From the NCBI RefSeq assembly GCF_001658025.2, contig NZ_CP014007.2, positions 5,146,001 through 5,210,000 of the forward strand: 64,000 nt of DNA. Reading direction: 5' to 3'. Shown here piece after piece: positions 57,216 to 64,000 of the stretch (positions are counted from its first letter, which is position 1; each line of letters opens with the position of its first letter). The position numbers and the translations under genes are program-made. This DNA comes from Kosakonia oryzae. Lineage in GTDB: Bacteria; Pseudomonadota; Gammaproteobacteria; Enterobacterales; Enterobacteriaceae. The notes beneath the pieces were generated by a model. It was not told the origin of the DNA. It did not search any database and saw only the letters and a list, made by a program, of their open reading frames with translations.

Positions 57216-58117
57216 TATTTCCCCCGTTTGGCGCGCGGGTGCGCGGCGTCGTACACCGATGCAAGATGTTGAAAATCGAGATGGGTATAGATTTGTGTCG
57301 TTGAAAGATTAGCGTGACCGAGCAATTCCTGCACCCCGCGCAGATCGCCGCTCGATTCAAGCATATGTGTGGCGAATGAGTGCCGCAGTTTATGCGGATT
57401 CACGTGACTGTTAAGCCCCTGCCGGATGCCCCACTCGGCAAAACGTTTTTGCACGTTACGCGCCGAAATTCGTTTCCCCAGCTTCGATAAAAACAGCGCA
57501 TCCTCTTCCGCGCCAAACAGCCCACGCAGATCGAGCCAGTGCTCGATCCAGGTCACCGCACTGCGACCAACAGGCAAGCGGCGCTCTTTGCTGCCCTTGC
57601 CCATTACCCACACTTCGCCGCTTTCCAGATCCAGATGTTTGATATCCAGATTAACCAGCTCCGAAAGACGCAGACCGGCGCCGTACATCACTTCCAGCAT
57701 GGCCCGATCGCGCACGGCCAGCGGATCGTTAAGATCGATATCCAGCAGCCGGTTCACATCATCAACATCAATATTCTTCGGCAAATGGCGCGGTGCTTTC
57801 GGTGCCGAAATGCCCTTCGCCGGGTTTGCCGGTAGCTCGCCCTGACTGACCATCCAGTCAAAGAAACTGCGCAGCGCCGAAAGCCGCAGCGCCAGGCTTG
57901 CCGGGCCGAGCCCTTTCCGCCGGCTGCGTACGGCAATTGCGCGCACCATTGCAGCATCACATTGTTGCCAACTTTCCAGGCCGGTTTCACCGGTCAACGC
58001 AATGATGGAATCAAGCTGACGCTGATAATTAAGCAGCGTAATGGGGCTGAGCTGACGTTCAACGCCAAGGTAACGCAGGAATTTGCTAACGGCTGGTAAC
58101 AGCGGCGAATCGCTCAT
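57215..58117 (-). CDS. xerC: Site-specific tyrosine recombinase XerC
   Basis: XerC resolves chromosome dimers at dif with XerD under FtsK control. The 300-residue protein has the N-terminal SAM-like DNA-binding domain and the catalytic domain with Arg in [13 protein letters not shown] near 150, Lys in [13 protein letters not shown], the [10 protein letters not shown] motif near 240, [12 protein letters not shown] near 266 and the nucleophile tyrosine there. It overlaps yigA by four bases. Confidence 0.98.
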   Translation of the reverse strand: MSDSPLLPAVSKFLRYLGVERQLSPITLLNYQRQLDSIIALTGETGLESWQQCDAAMVRAIAVRSRRKGLGPASLALRLSALRSFFDWMVSQGELPANPAKGISAPKAPRHLPKNIDVDDVNRLLDIDLNDPLAVRDRAMLEVMYGAGLRLSELVNLDIKHLDLESGEVWVMGKGSKERRLPVGRSAVTWIEHWLDLRGLFGAEEDALFLSKLGKRISARNVQKRFAEWGIRQGLNSHVNPHKLRHSFATHMLESSGDLRGVQELLGHANLSTTQIYTHLDFQHLASVYDAAHPRAKRGK

Positions 58118-58821
58118 ACGCGCTCGATCCAGCGTTCCAGAAGATCCGGCAGCATCTGCGCTATCTCATCTAAAAGCTGGGTGCCCTGACCTTGCTGGTA
58201 ATGGTGAACATCACGACTGCTGAACAGCACCACGCCAAGGGAGCCATCCGGCCCCATTAATGACATAGCCACAGAGCCGATTGCTTTCGCTTCCGGCAAC
58301 AGCAGCAGCAACTCCGGCCCGTTTAATGAGCCGAGATAGTGGTGCTGCTGGCCTAAGCGTTGAATGCGCAACGATTCAAACGCCTGTCGGGAGAGCGCAA
58401 GATGGGTATAGCGGGAAGGCGCGCCCAGACGCCAGCGATCGGGAAACAGGCGGATAGTCGCGCCTGCCAGCCCCAGATCGCGCGCCCAGCGATGAAAACG
58501 GTTAAGCATCTCTTCGAGGCTGCTGGCGGATGCCAGCCGACTTTGCAGGCGCAGCAGACGATAGAATAACCCTTCGTTTGCACTCGCCTGCTCCATCAGC
58601 AAGGTCATGTTCTCTTCCAGCACATTGATGTGATTACGCGAGCGCGCCATGTGCCATTCAACCAGAGAAACCGTACCGCGCACCGGATGCGGCACGCGCA
58701 TTTGCTCTACCAGCCGCGCATTGCGGATAAAGAATTCAGGATGGTGCAGCAGATATTCCGCCACCGCCTGGTCATCCAGTTCGGCCAACGGCTCCTGCTG
58801 CTCTTCTCCTATATGCTTCAT
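58114..58821 (-). CDS. yigA: DUF484 protein YigA
   Basis: A 235-residue GAF-like protein with no proven function. The N-terminal coiled region [25 protein letters not shown] is typical of DUF484 and is followed by a GAF-type sensor fold. It is always found between dapF and xerC in enterics; here it overlaps both by four bases. Confidence 0.94.
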   Translation of the reverse strand: MKHIGEEQQEPLAELDDQAVAEYLLHHPEFFIRNARLVEQMRVPHPVRGTVSLVEWHMARSRNHINVLEENMTLLMEQASANEGLFYRLLRLQSRLASASSLEEMLNRFHRWARDLGLAGATIRLFPDRWRLGAPSRYTHLALSRQAFESLRIQRLGQQHHYLGSLNGPELLLLLPEAKAIGSVAMSLMGPDGSLGVVLFSSRDVHHYQQGQGTQLLDEIAQMLPDLLERWIERV

Positions 58822-59642
58822 AGATGAATAAACCCGTCATAGACATGTGCCGCCGGGCCAGTCATAAACAACGGTTGACCCGGTCCTTTCCACGCGATAT
58901 CCAGCCGACCGCCCGGTAATTCAACACGAACATTTTCGGCCAGTAAATCCTGCTGAATGCCGACCGCGACAGCCGCACAAGCGCCGCTGCCGCAGGCCTG
59001 GGTTTCACCGGCGCCACGTTCAAAGACGCGCAGACGAATGTGATCCCGTGAGACGACCTGCATAAAACCGATATTGGCGCGCTCAGGAAAGCGCTCGTGG
59101 CTCTCCATCACTGGCCCCAGCGTTTCTACCGGCGCGGTGTTGACGTCATCAACCTGAATCACGCAGTGCGGATTACCCATCGAAACAACGCCGCACAGTA
59201 TGGTTTGCTCCGCCGCCCGCATAATATAGGTCTTTTCCGCTTTGTTGGCGCGGAACGGCACCTGCGACGGTTCGAAGTTTGGCTCGCCCATATTGACGCG
59301 TACCAGTTCGTCTTCCGTTACGCTCAATACCATACGACCGTTCGCCGTACTGACGCGGATATCACGTTTATTGGTTAACCCTTTCAGGCGAACAAAGCGG
59401 GCGAAACAGCGCGCGCCGTTACCGCACTGCGACACTTCACTGCCGTCGGCATTGAAAATACGGTAGTGAAAATCGAGTTCGGGATCGTAGGGAGGCTCAA
59501 CCACCAGCAGTTGATCAAACCCAACGCCAAGGTGACGATCCGCCAGACGACGGATCAGCTCCGGTGAGAAAAAGACATTCTGCGTTACCGCGTCGACGAC
59601 CATAAAATCGTTGCCAAGGCCATGCATTTTTGAGAACTGCAT
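58818..59642 (-). CDS. dapF: Diaminopimelate epimerase
   Basis: DapF interconverts LL- and meso-diaminopimelate for lysine and peptidoglycan. I chose the ATG at 59642 (MQFSKMHG), six bases after GGAG, rather than the adjacent ATG. The 274-residue protein has both catalytic cysteines, in CGNGARCF near 73 and ACGSGACA near 217. It is the second gene of lptM-dapF-yigA-xerC-yigB. Confidence 0.98.
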   Translation of the reverse strand: MQFSKMHGLGNDFMVVDAVTQNVFFSPELIRRLADRHLGVGFDQLLVVEPPYDPELDFHYRIFNADGSEVSQCGNGARCFARFVRLKGLTNKRDIRVSTANGRMVLSVTEDELVRVNMGEPNFEPSQVPFRANKAEKTYIMRAAEQTILCGVVSMGNPHCVIQVDDVNTAPVETLGPVMESHERFPERANIGFMQVVSRDHIRLRVFERGAGETQACGSGACAAVAVGIQQDLLAENVRVELPGGRLDIAWKGPGQPLFMTGPAAHVYDGFIHL

Positions 59643-59678
59643 CATCTACTCCAGTTGCGCGGATACAGAACGGTAGCG

Positions 59679-59882
59679 TCAGTAATTCACCTGGCTCGGA
59701 GAGCCGTCGTCACCACGATCGTTGCTATCCGGCGTGCTTGGCTGGATCGTGCTGGTTTGCGTTTTGGTTGGCGGCGGCGCGTTTTTATCCGCAGGAGGAA
59801 AATAGAGCGGGCCCTTCAGACCACAACCCGTCAGGCTGAACAGAGTCAGCAGTACGGCCATCGCGCGAAACACATCTTTCAT
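59679..59882 (-). CDS. lptM: LPS translocon maturation lipoprotein LptM (YifL)
   Basis: A 67-residue lipoprotein with signal sequence and lipobox LTGC (cysteine near residue 20), followed by GLKGPLYFPP, which is conserved in YifL. LptM helps LptD form its native disulfides in the LptDE outer-membrane translocon. The C-terminal half is a low-complexity Pro/Thr/Ser linker. It is the first gene of the dapF operon. Confidence 0.93.
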   Translation of the reverse strand: MKDVFRAMAVLLTLFSLTGCGLKGPLYFPPADKNAPPPTKTQTSTIQPSTPDSNDRGDDGSPSQVNY

Positions 59883-60019
59883 TATGAGTTGCCTGTAAGT
59901 TCATTCTTTCTGCTTTCTATCATCGCAGGAGAAGACACAAAAGCAAGAGTTTGCTGGTTTAGGGCATCGGGAAATGTTTCGCGTTATACTGCAGCCATCA
60001 TAAAAAACAGGAAAGCAGA

Positions 60020-60340
60020 ATGAACGACAGTGAATTTCATCGCCTCGCCGACAGCCTGTGGCTCACCATCGAAGAACGCCTTGATGACTGGGATGGCGAC
60101 AGCGACATCGACTGCGAAATCAACGGCGGCGTCTTAACCATTAGCTTTGAAAACGGCAGCAAAATTATCATTAACCGTCAGGAGCCGCTGCACCAGGTGT
60201 GGCTGGCGACCAAACAGGGCGGCTACCATTTCGATCTGAAGGGTGACGACTGGGTTTGCGATCGCAGCGGCGAAACGTTCTGGGATCTGCTGGAACAGGC
60301 AGCCACGCAGCAAGCGGGCGAAACGGTGACTTTTCGTTAA
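60020..60340 (+). CDS. cyaY: Iron-sulfur cluster assembly regulator CyaY (frataxin)
   Basis: CyaY binds iron and tunes IscS in Fe-S assembly. The 106-residue frataxin fold shows the acidic first helix ([20 protein letters not shown]) and the sheet segment [18 protein letters not shown]. It is a single gene, convergent with cyaA. Confidence 0.97.
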   Translation: MNDSEFHRLADSLWLTIEERLDDWDGDSDIDCEINGGVLTISFENGSKIIINRQEPLHQVWLATKQGGYHFDLKGDDWVCDRSGETFWDLLEQAATQQAGETVTFR

Positions 60341-60346
60341 TATTAC

Positions 60347-60382
60347 GCGCCGGATAAGGGGTTACTGATTTATCCGGCACGC
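60347..60382. repeat. REP unit between cyaY and cyaA
   Basis: GCGCCGGATAAGG with TTATCCGGCACGC forms a REP-like stem at the convergent ends of cyaY and cyaA, where it may also act as a transcription end. Confidence 0.75.
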
Positions 60383-60383
60383 A

Positions 60384-62927
60384 TTACGAGAAATATTGCT
60401 GCAACAGCGGTGCGTCGTTATCCTGATTCGCCGGTGTTGCGGTGCTGATGGTCTGATTGCGGAACGGGATCACCTGCGCACGCCCTTCCGTATTCACAAT
60501 CTGATAGAACTGCGGCAAGTTGAAGTTAATAAAGCTGGAACCGTAGGTGAAGCGGTCATGCGATGACGAGTAAAAACGGCTGACATCCCGCACCAGCTCC
60601 TCTTTGCTGCCTTCACAGTGGTGATAGACTTCCGCGCGGTTGCTCTCATCCAGGATATAGATGTTAAAGCCCTCTTCACCGGTCTCTTCAAAGAAGAACT
60701 GAATAATCCCTTCGCTGGCAAAGCCATCCACCACCGCCGGTAATTCGACGTGATTGGTTTCAACCTGCACGGAAAGGCCATGCAGTTTGTTATGCGAAAT
60801 TGCACCGTAAAACTCGATCGCGTTTTCCAGCTTCTGTACCGACACATTCAGGCGTTCAAAGAACAGCCCCCACGTCTGGCCCGCCACGCGCAGCGCTTTA
60901 AAGCGCCCGGTTTCCTGGCGCGTACTGGAAAGACGCAGCTCAATACACTCAGAAACCAGCTGCTGGACGCGGGTTCGAATCAGGCCGCGCAGATGCTGGC
61001 TGTAGCAGAACACTTCAACGCTATCCGGCGGTGCCGCATCCTGATGCATTTTGCCAAGAATCGTTTTCAGCGCTTCGATCATCGCCTGTTCGCCGTTGAA
61101 ATGCAGCGTACGCACCTCATTCCACGAATTGCGGTAGAGCAGATCCACGCTTCCGACGAGGCAGTTTTGCTGCTCGCCGAAGCTGAAAACATCAAGCTTA
61201 CGGAAGTCGAAATGCACTACCTGGTTACGGAATGCCGCAGTCGGGTCGTATTCCAGGTTGACGATAATCGCCAGGTGACGGATTTCGCACGGGCTATAGA
61301 GCGCTTTCGGGGTCGGTGCAGGCAGACGCAGCGGGAAGTGATGCGATACATCCGCCACCATCTCCTGCAACTTCGCCAGATCGACCACATCGTTGCCTTT
61401 AATAAACAGATGCGTGCGCGAGGTCAGCAGCCCGTTAAACCAGGCCCAGGCCACCAGCTTATTCAGATAGCGGTTATATTCCAGCGGCTGATGGCTGACG
61501 ATGGAGTCCATGTTCGGCGCGCGATTGTACAGATACCAGCCAGTGCGGTTGGCGCGGCCAGGCGGAACATGAATAAAGGTTAAATTGGGTTCGGAGAGAT
61601 CCGGTGAAATCTGCGGGTTCACCAGCGTTACTTTGCCCGGCAACGCCTCAAAGGCGGCATACAGTTTACGGGTCAATACCCCGATATCCTGCGGGCTGGC
61701 GGAAACGCTCAGATTATTGCGGCGGGCGAAACGGATCAGATTGCGGTAGCTCTGCATCATCGCGTCGAGCAGCTCATTGTGTGCTTCACGCACCTGATCG
61801 ATTTTCCAGTTGGCGCGATTGTCCAGCATAGCTACGCGCGCATCGTCCCAGCCCCACTCTTTTACCAACTGCGCGATCACTTCACGACGCCAGCCGACGC
61901 AGGCGCGTTCACGGCTGAGCTTCTCGCACACTTTTAAGTAGAAACATCGGCGCGCCAGATCGAGACGAGCGGTGTCTTCAATGGCCACCAGATATTGCGT
62001 CACGCGTTCCAGCATCATGCAGTAGTGATCAAGACCGAAGGAGACGATCTCGCCATCATGCAGACGCTGTTTAATGTCTTTCGCCAGCAGGCGCGTGTTG
62101 GGATATTCCCAGGAATAGGCTTCAAGCAGCAGGGTTTTCAACACGGCTTTGTACGGGGAATCGATACTTTTATAGAGCTGCCAAAGGCTGGCGCCAAAGT
62201 ACTCTTCCGCCGAAAGGGAACTTAAGCCGCCGAGATCCAGCCACTCATTTGGCGTCAACACGCCCTGCGCGTACAGCGTCATTACGTAGTCATCGTAATG
62301 CTCTTCTTCATCGCCCGGGACCATATTCCAAAGAATACGTTTCCCGGCGAGACGCACGGCGGTGCGGTAAAATTCGTCAAGCAACAGTATATGCTGCGTC
62401 GAGCCGCAATCCTCGCCACCGAGACTGCCGCTTTCGTTATGACGGAAACGGTTTTCATCAATCAAGAAGAAACTCACTTCCACGCCCAGCGACGCGGCCC
62501 AGCTTTCCAGCAGGCTGCATTTACGCTGCAACAGTTGTCGCTCTTCGGTATCGAGCCAGGATTGATGACATACCCAGATGTCCAGATCCGAAGAGCAGCT
62601 TTGCCCAACGGATGACGTGCTACCCATAGAGTAAACGCCGGTGATCGGTAATTCGCCTTTTGGCGACTCCTGCGGCGGCAAACCACGGTGCAGTTCGAGT
62701 TCGTTCAGATAGTGAAGTTGATTTTCATCAGGCGTGTAAAGGCAAATGCCCTGCGGAACGTTACCCTCAAGGTAACCCGGCATCAGCGGATGATGGTAAT
62801 GCAGTAATGTCGGCAGCAGACTGTAGACCTGCTGAAAAGCAGGCCCCATGGCAGCAAGCGCGCGTTCCACACGCAGTTGATTGATGGCATCCAGTCTCTG
62901 TTTCAGAGTCTCAATATAGAGGTACAA
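60384..62927 (-). CDS. cyaA: Class I adenylate cyclase
   Basis: CyaA makes cAMP and is activated by phosphorylated enzyme IIA-Glc. The 847-residue protein starts with TTG at 62927 (product [15 protein letters not shown]), as the E. coli gene starts with the weak UUG. The catalytic N-terminal half has the nucleotidyltransferase-like [19 protein letters not shown] near residue 100. The C-terminal half is regulatory. A CRP site overlaps its promoter. Confidence 0.98.
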   Translation of the reverse strand: MYLYIETLKQRLDAINQLRVERALAAMGPAFQQVYSLLPTLLHYHHPLMPGYLEGNVPQGICLYTPDENQLHYLNELELHRGLPPQESPKGELPITGVYSMGSTSSVGQSCSSDLDIWVCHQSWLDTEERQLLQRKCSLLESWAASLGVEVSFFLIDENRFRHNESGSLGGEDCGSTQHILLLDEFYRTAVRLAGKRILWNMVPGDEEEHYDDYVMTLYAQGVLTPNEWLDLGGLSSLSAEEYFGASLWQLYKSIDSPYKAVLKTLLLEAYSWEYPNTRLLAKDIKQRLHDGEIVSFGLDHYCMMLERVTQYLVAIEDTARLDLARRCFYLKVCEKLSRERACVGWRREVIAQLVKEWGWDDARVAMLDNRANWKIDQVREAHNELLDAMMQSYRNLIRFARRNNLSVSASPQDIGVLTRKLYAAFEALPGKVTLVNPQISPDLSEPNLTFIHVPPGRANRTGWYLYNRAPNMDSIVSHQPLEYNRYLNKLVAWAWFNGLLTSRTHLFIKGNDVVDLAKLQEMVADVSHHFPLRLPAPTPKALYSPCEIRHLAIIVNLEYDPTAAFRNQVVHFDFRKLDVFSFGEQQNCLVGSVDLLYRNSWNEVRTLHFNGEQAMIEALKTILGKMHQDAAPPDSVEVFCYSQHLRGLIRTRVQQLVSECIELRLSSTRQETGRFKALRVAGQTWGLFFERLNVSVQKLENAIEFYGAISHNKLHGLSVQVETNHVELPAVVDGFASEGIIQFFFEETGEEGFNIYILDESNRAEVYHHCEGSKEELVRDVSRFYSSSHDRFTYGSSFINFNLPQFYQIVNTEGRAQVIPFRNQTISTATPANQDNDAPLLQQYFS

Positions 62928-62988
62928 GACATATCGCCTGATGTTTACAGAAAATTCAAAGTCGCCGTTACCATTTTTCGCCCTTATC

Positions 62989-63041
62989 TTTATAGGGGTA
63001 CCGACGAAAAAATGGTCTAAAACGTGATCAATTTAACACCT
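62989..63041 (-). promoter_or_regulatory. cyaA promoter with CRP site
   Basis: The CRP core CGTGA-N6-TAACA lies at 63023-63038, just upstream of a -10 TATAAA at 62989-62994 (minus strand). As in E. coli cyaA P2, CRP bound here would repress cyaA. Confidence 0.7.
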
Positions 63042-63047
63042 TGCTCA

Positions 63048-63075
63048 TTGACCGTAAAGAAAGATGCGCTACAAA
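63048..63075 (+). promoter_or_regulatory. Candidate hemC promoter
   Basis: TTGACC (63048-63053), a 16-bp spacer and TACAAA (63070-63075), facing hemC and back to back with the cyaA promoter. The rest of the gap to 63239 shows no gene. Confidence 0.5.
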
Positions 63076-63239
63076 CCAGTGTAGCATTAAATACACTCTG
63101 TAAATTCTTTATTACGGCCCGCCCTGCGCCTGTATTGCGGGATGAAGCCTTCTCTTCCCCCCGGCAATCCACCGCGAACACTGACACCCTAATGCAACAA
63201 TGTTAGGATGGTCAACGGACGATAATGACGGTAACAAGC

Positions 63240-64000
63240 ATGTTAGACAATGTTTTAAGAATTGCCACACGGCAAAGCCCCCTTGCGCTCTGGCAAGCAC
63301 AATACGTTAAGGAACGCCTTGAAGCGAGCCACCCGGGGCTGACTGTAGAACTGGTGCCGATGGTAACCCGCGGCGATGTGATCCTTGATACGCCACTGGC
63401 GAAAGTGGGCGGCAAAGGGTTGTTTGTGAAAGAACTTGAGCTGGCACTGCTTGAAAACCGCGCCGATATCGCTGTGCATTCAATGAAAGATGTGCCGGTG
63501 GATTTCCCAGAAGGGCTTGGCCTGGTGACCATTTGCGAGCGCGACGATCCGCGCGATGCGTTTGTGTCGAACCGTTATGCCTCGCTGGACGAACTACCGC
63601 CCGGCAGCATTGTTGGCACTTCCAGTTTACGCCGTCAGTGCCAACTGGCGGAACGGCGTCCGGATCTGGTGATCCGTTCACTGCGCGGAAACGTCGGCAC
63701 CCGCCTGAGCAAGCTGGATAACGGTGAATATGATGCCATTATCCTCGCTGTCGCAGGCCTTAATCGCCTCGGACTGGCTTCACGCGTACGCATGGCGTTG
63801 CCGCCGGAAACCTCGCTACCGGCAGTCGGCCAGGGCGCGGTCGGTGTGGAATGCCGCCTCGATGATGCGCGTACGCGCGCGCTGCTCGAACCGCTGAATC
63901 ACCAGGACACCGCCGTGCGCGTTAAAGCCGAGCGAGCGATGAATACCCGTCTTGAAGGTGGATGCCAGGTGCCAATTGGCAGCTATGCTGAACTTATCAA
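63240..64000 (+). CDS. hemC: Hydroxymethylbilane synthase (5' part)
   Basis: HemC joins four porphobilinogen units to hydroxymethylbilane in haem synthesis. The gene runs off the window. The first 253 or so residues are present, including [13 protein letters not shown], the catalytic aspartate in [11 protein letters not shown], the arginines in [11 protein letters not shown] and [11 protein letters not shown], and the dipyrromethane-bearing cysteine in [15 protein letters not shown]. The ATG at 63240 matches E. coli; an in-frame ATG at 63225 behind GGAC is an alternative. Confidence 0.96.
   Translation, partial: MLDNVLRIATRQSPLALWQAQYVKERLEASHPGLTVELVPMVTRGDVILDTPLAKVGGKGLFVKELELALLENRADIAVHSMKDVPVDFPEGLGLVTICERDDPRDAFVSNRYASLDELPPGSIVGTSSLRRQCQLAERRPDLVIRSLRGNVGTRLSKLDNGEYDAIILAVAGLNRLGLASRVRMALPPETSLPAVGQGAVGVECRLDDARTRALLEPLNHQDTAVRVKAERAMNTRLEGGCQVPIGSYAELI

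Noticed and set aside
60750..61583. 277-codon frame opposite cyaA
   Set aside because: Antisense shadow of cyaA; no domain or ribosome site.

Overview
The window is chromosomal DNA of a member of the Enterobacteriaceae close to Escherichia, Salmonella, Citrobacter, Enterobacter and Kluyvera. Nearly every protein is collinear with, and very similar to, its E. coli K-12 counterpart. The rRNA operon is of enteric type with Ile and Ala spacer tRNAs, and REP/BIME and ERIC repeats lie between genes. I cannot fix the genus from what I can read.

Layout. 1-4300 (minus strand): ribosomal and translation block rplA-rplK, secE-nusG, then thrU-tyrU-glyT-thrT-tufB. 4.5-6.3 kb (plus): a GNAT acetyltransferase and coaA. 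6.3-8.3 kb (minus): birA-murB. 8.4-14 kb (minus): a complete rrn operon (16S-Ile-Ala-23S-5S) with P1/P2 promoters, boxA sites and two terminators. 14-18 kb (minus): hemG-trkH-yigZ-pepQ. 18.2-21.6 kb (plus): fadBA behind a FadR operator. 21.7-32.5 kb: fre-ubiD, rfaH (plus), tatABCD with tatD, ubiEJB, rmuC and udp. 32.8 kb (plus): dlhH. 34.2-39.5 kb (plus): an AT-rich-flanked chaperone-usher fimbrial islet. 39.6-50 kb: metE/metR, yigM, yigL, pldB, rhtB, rhtC, recQ and pldA. 50.1-52.6 kb: yigI, rarD and a Cdh-like pyrophosphatase. 52.9-59.9 kb (minus): corA with a leader peptide, uvrD, and yigB-xerC-yigA-dapF-lptM. 60 kb to the end: cyaY, cyaA and the 5' part of hemC.

The most notable region is the fimbrial islet between dlhH and metE. 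Its order is FGL-type chaperone, usher, AfaD/SafD-like tip subunit, then two tandem paralogous pilins, the B-C-D-E order of Afa/Dra clusters with a second E gene. The usher is split by a one-base deletion in a G run, with a TAATG stop/start overlap at the break, so the pilus is either off, phase-variable or dead. The tip subunit lacks cysteines, the pilins are mosaic, and hairpins separate the subunit genes.

Other points of interest: hemG-rrn-murB adjacency, which joins flanks that belong to two different rrn operons in E. coli K-12; a perfect 13-bp inverted repeat that can pair the ribosome binding site of the GNAT gene with its own coding sequence; an ERIC element inside the metE leader; a terminator hairpin that coincides with the rplK promoter; and a Cdh paralogue with an altered histidine triad.
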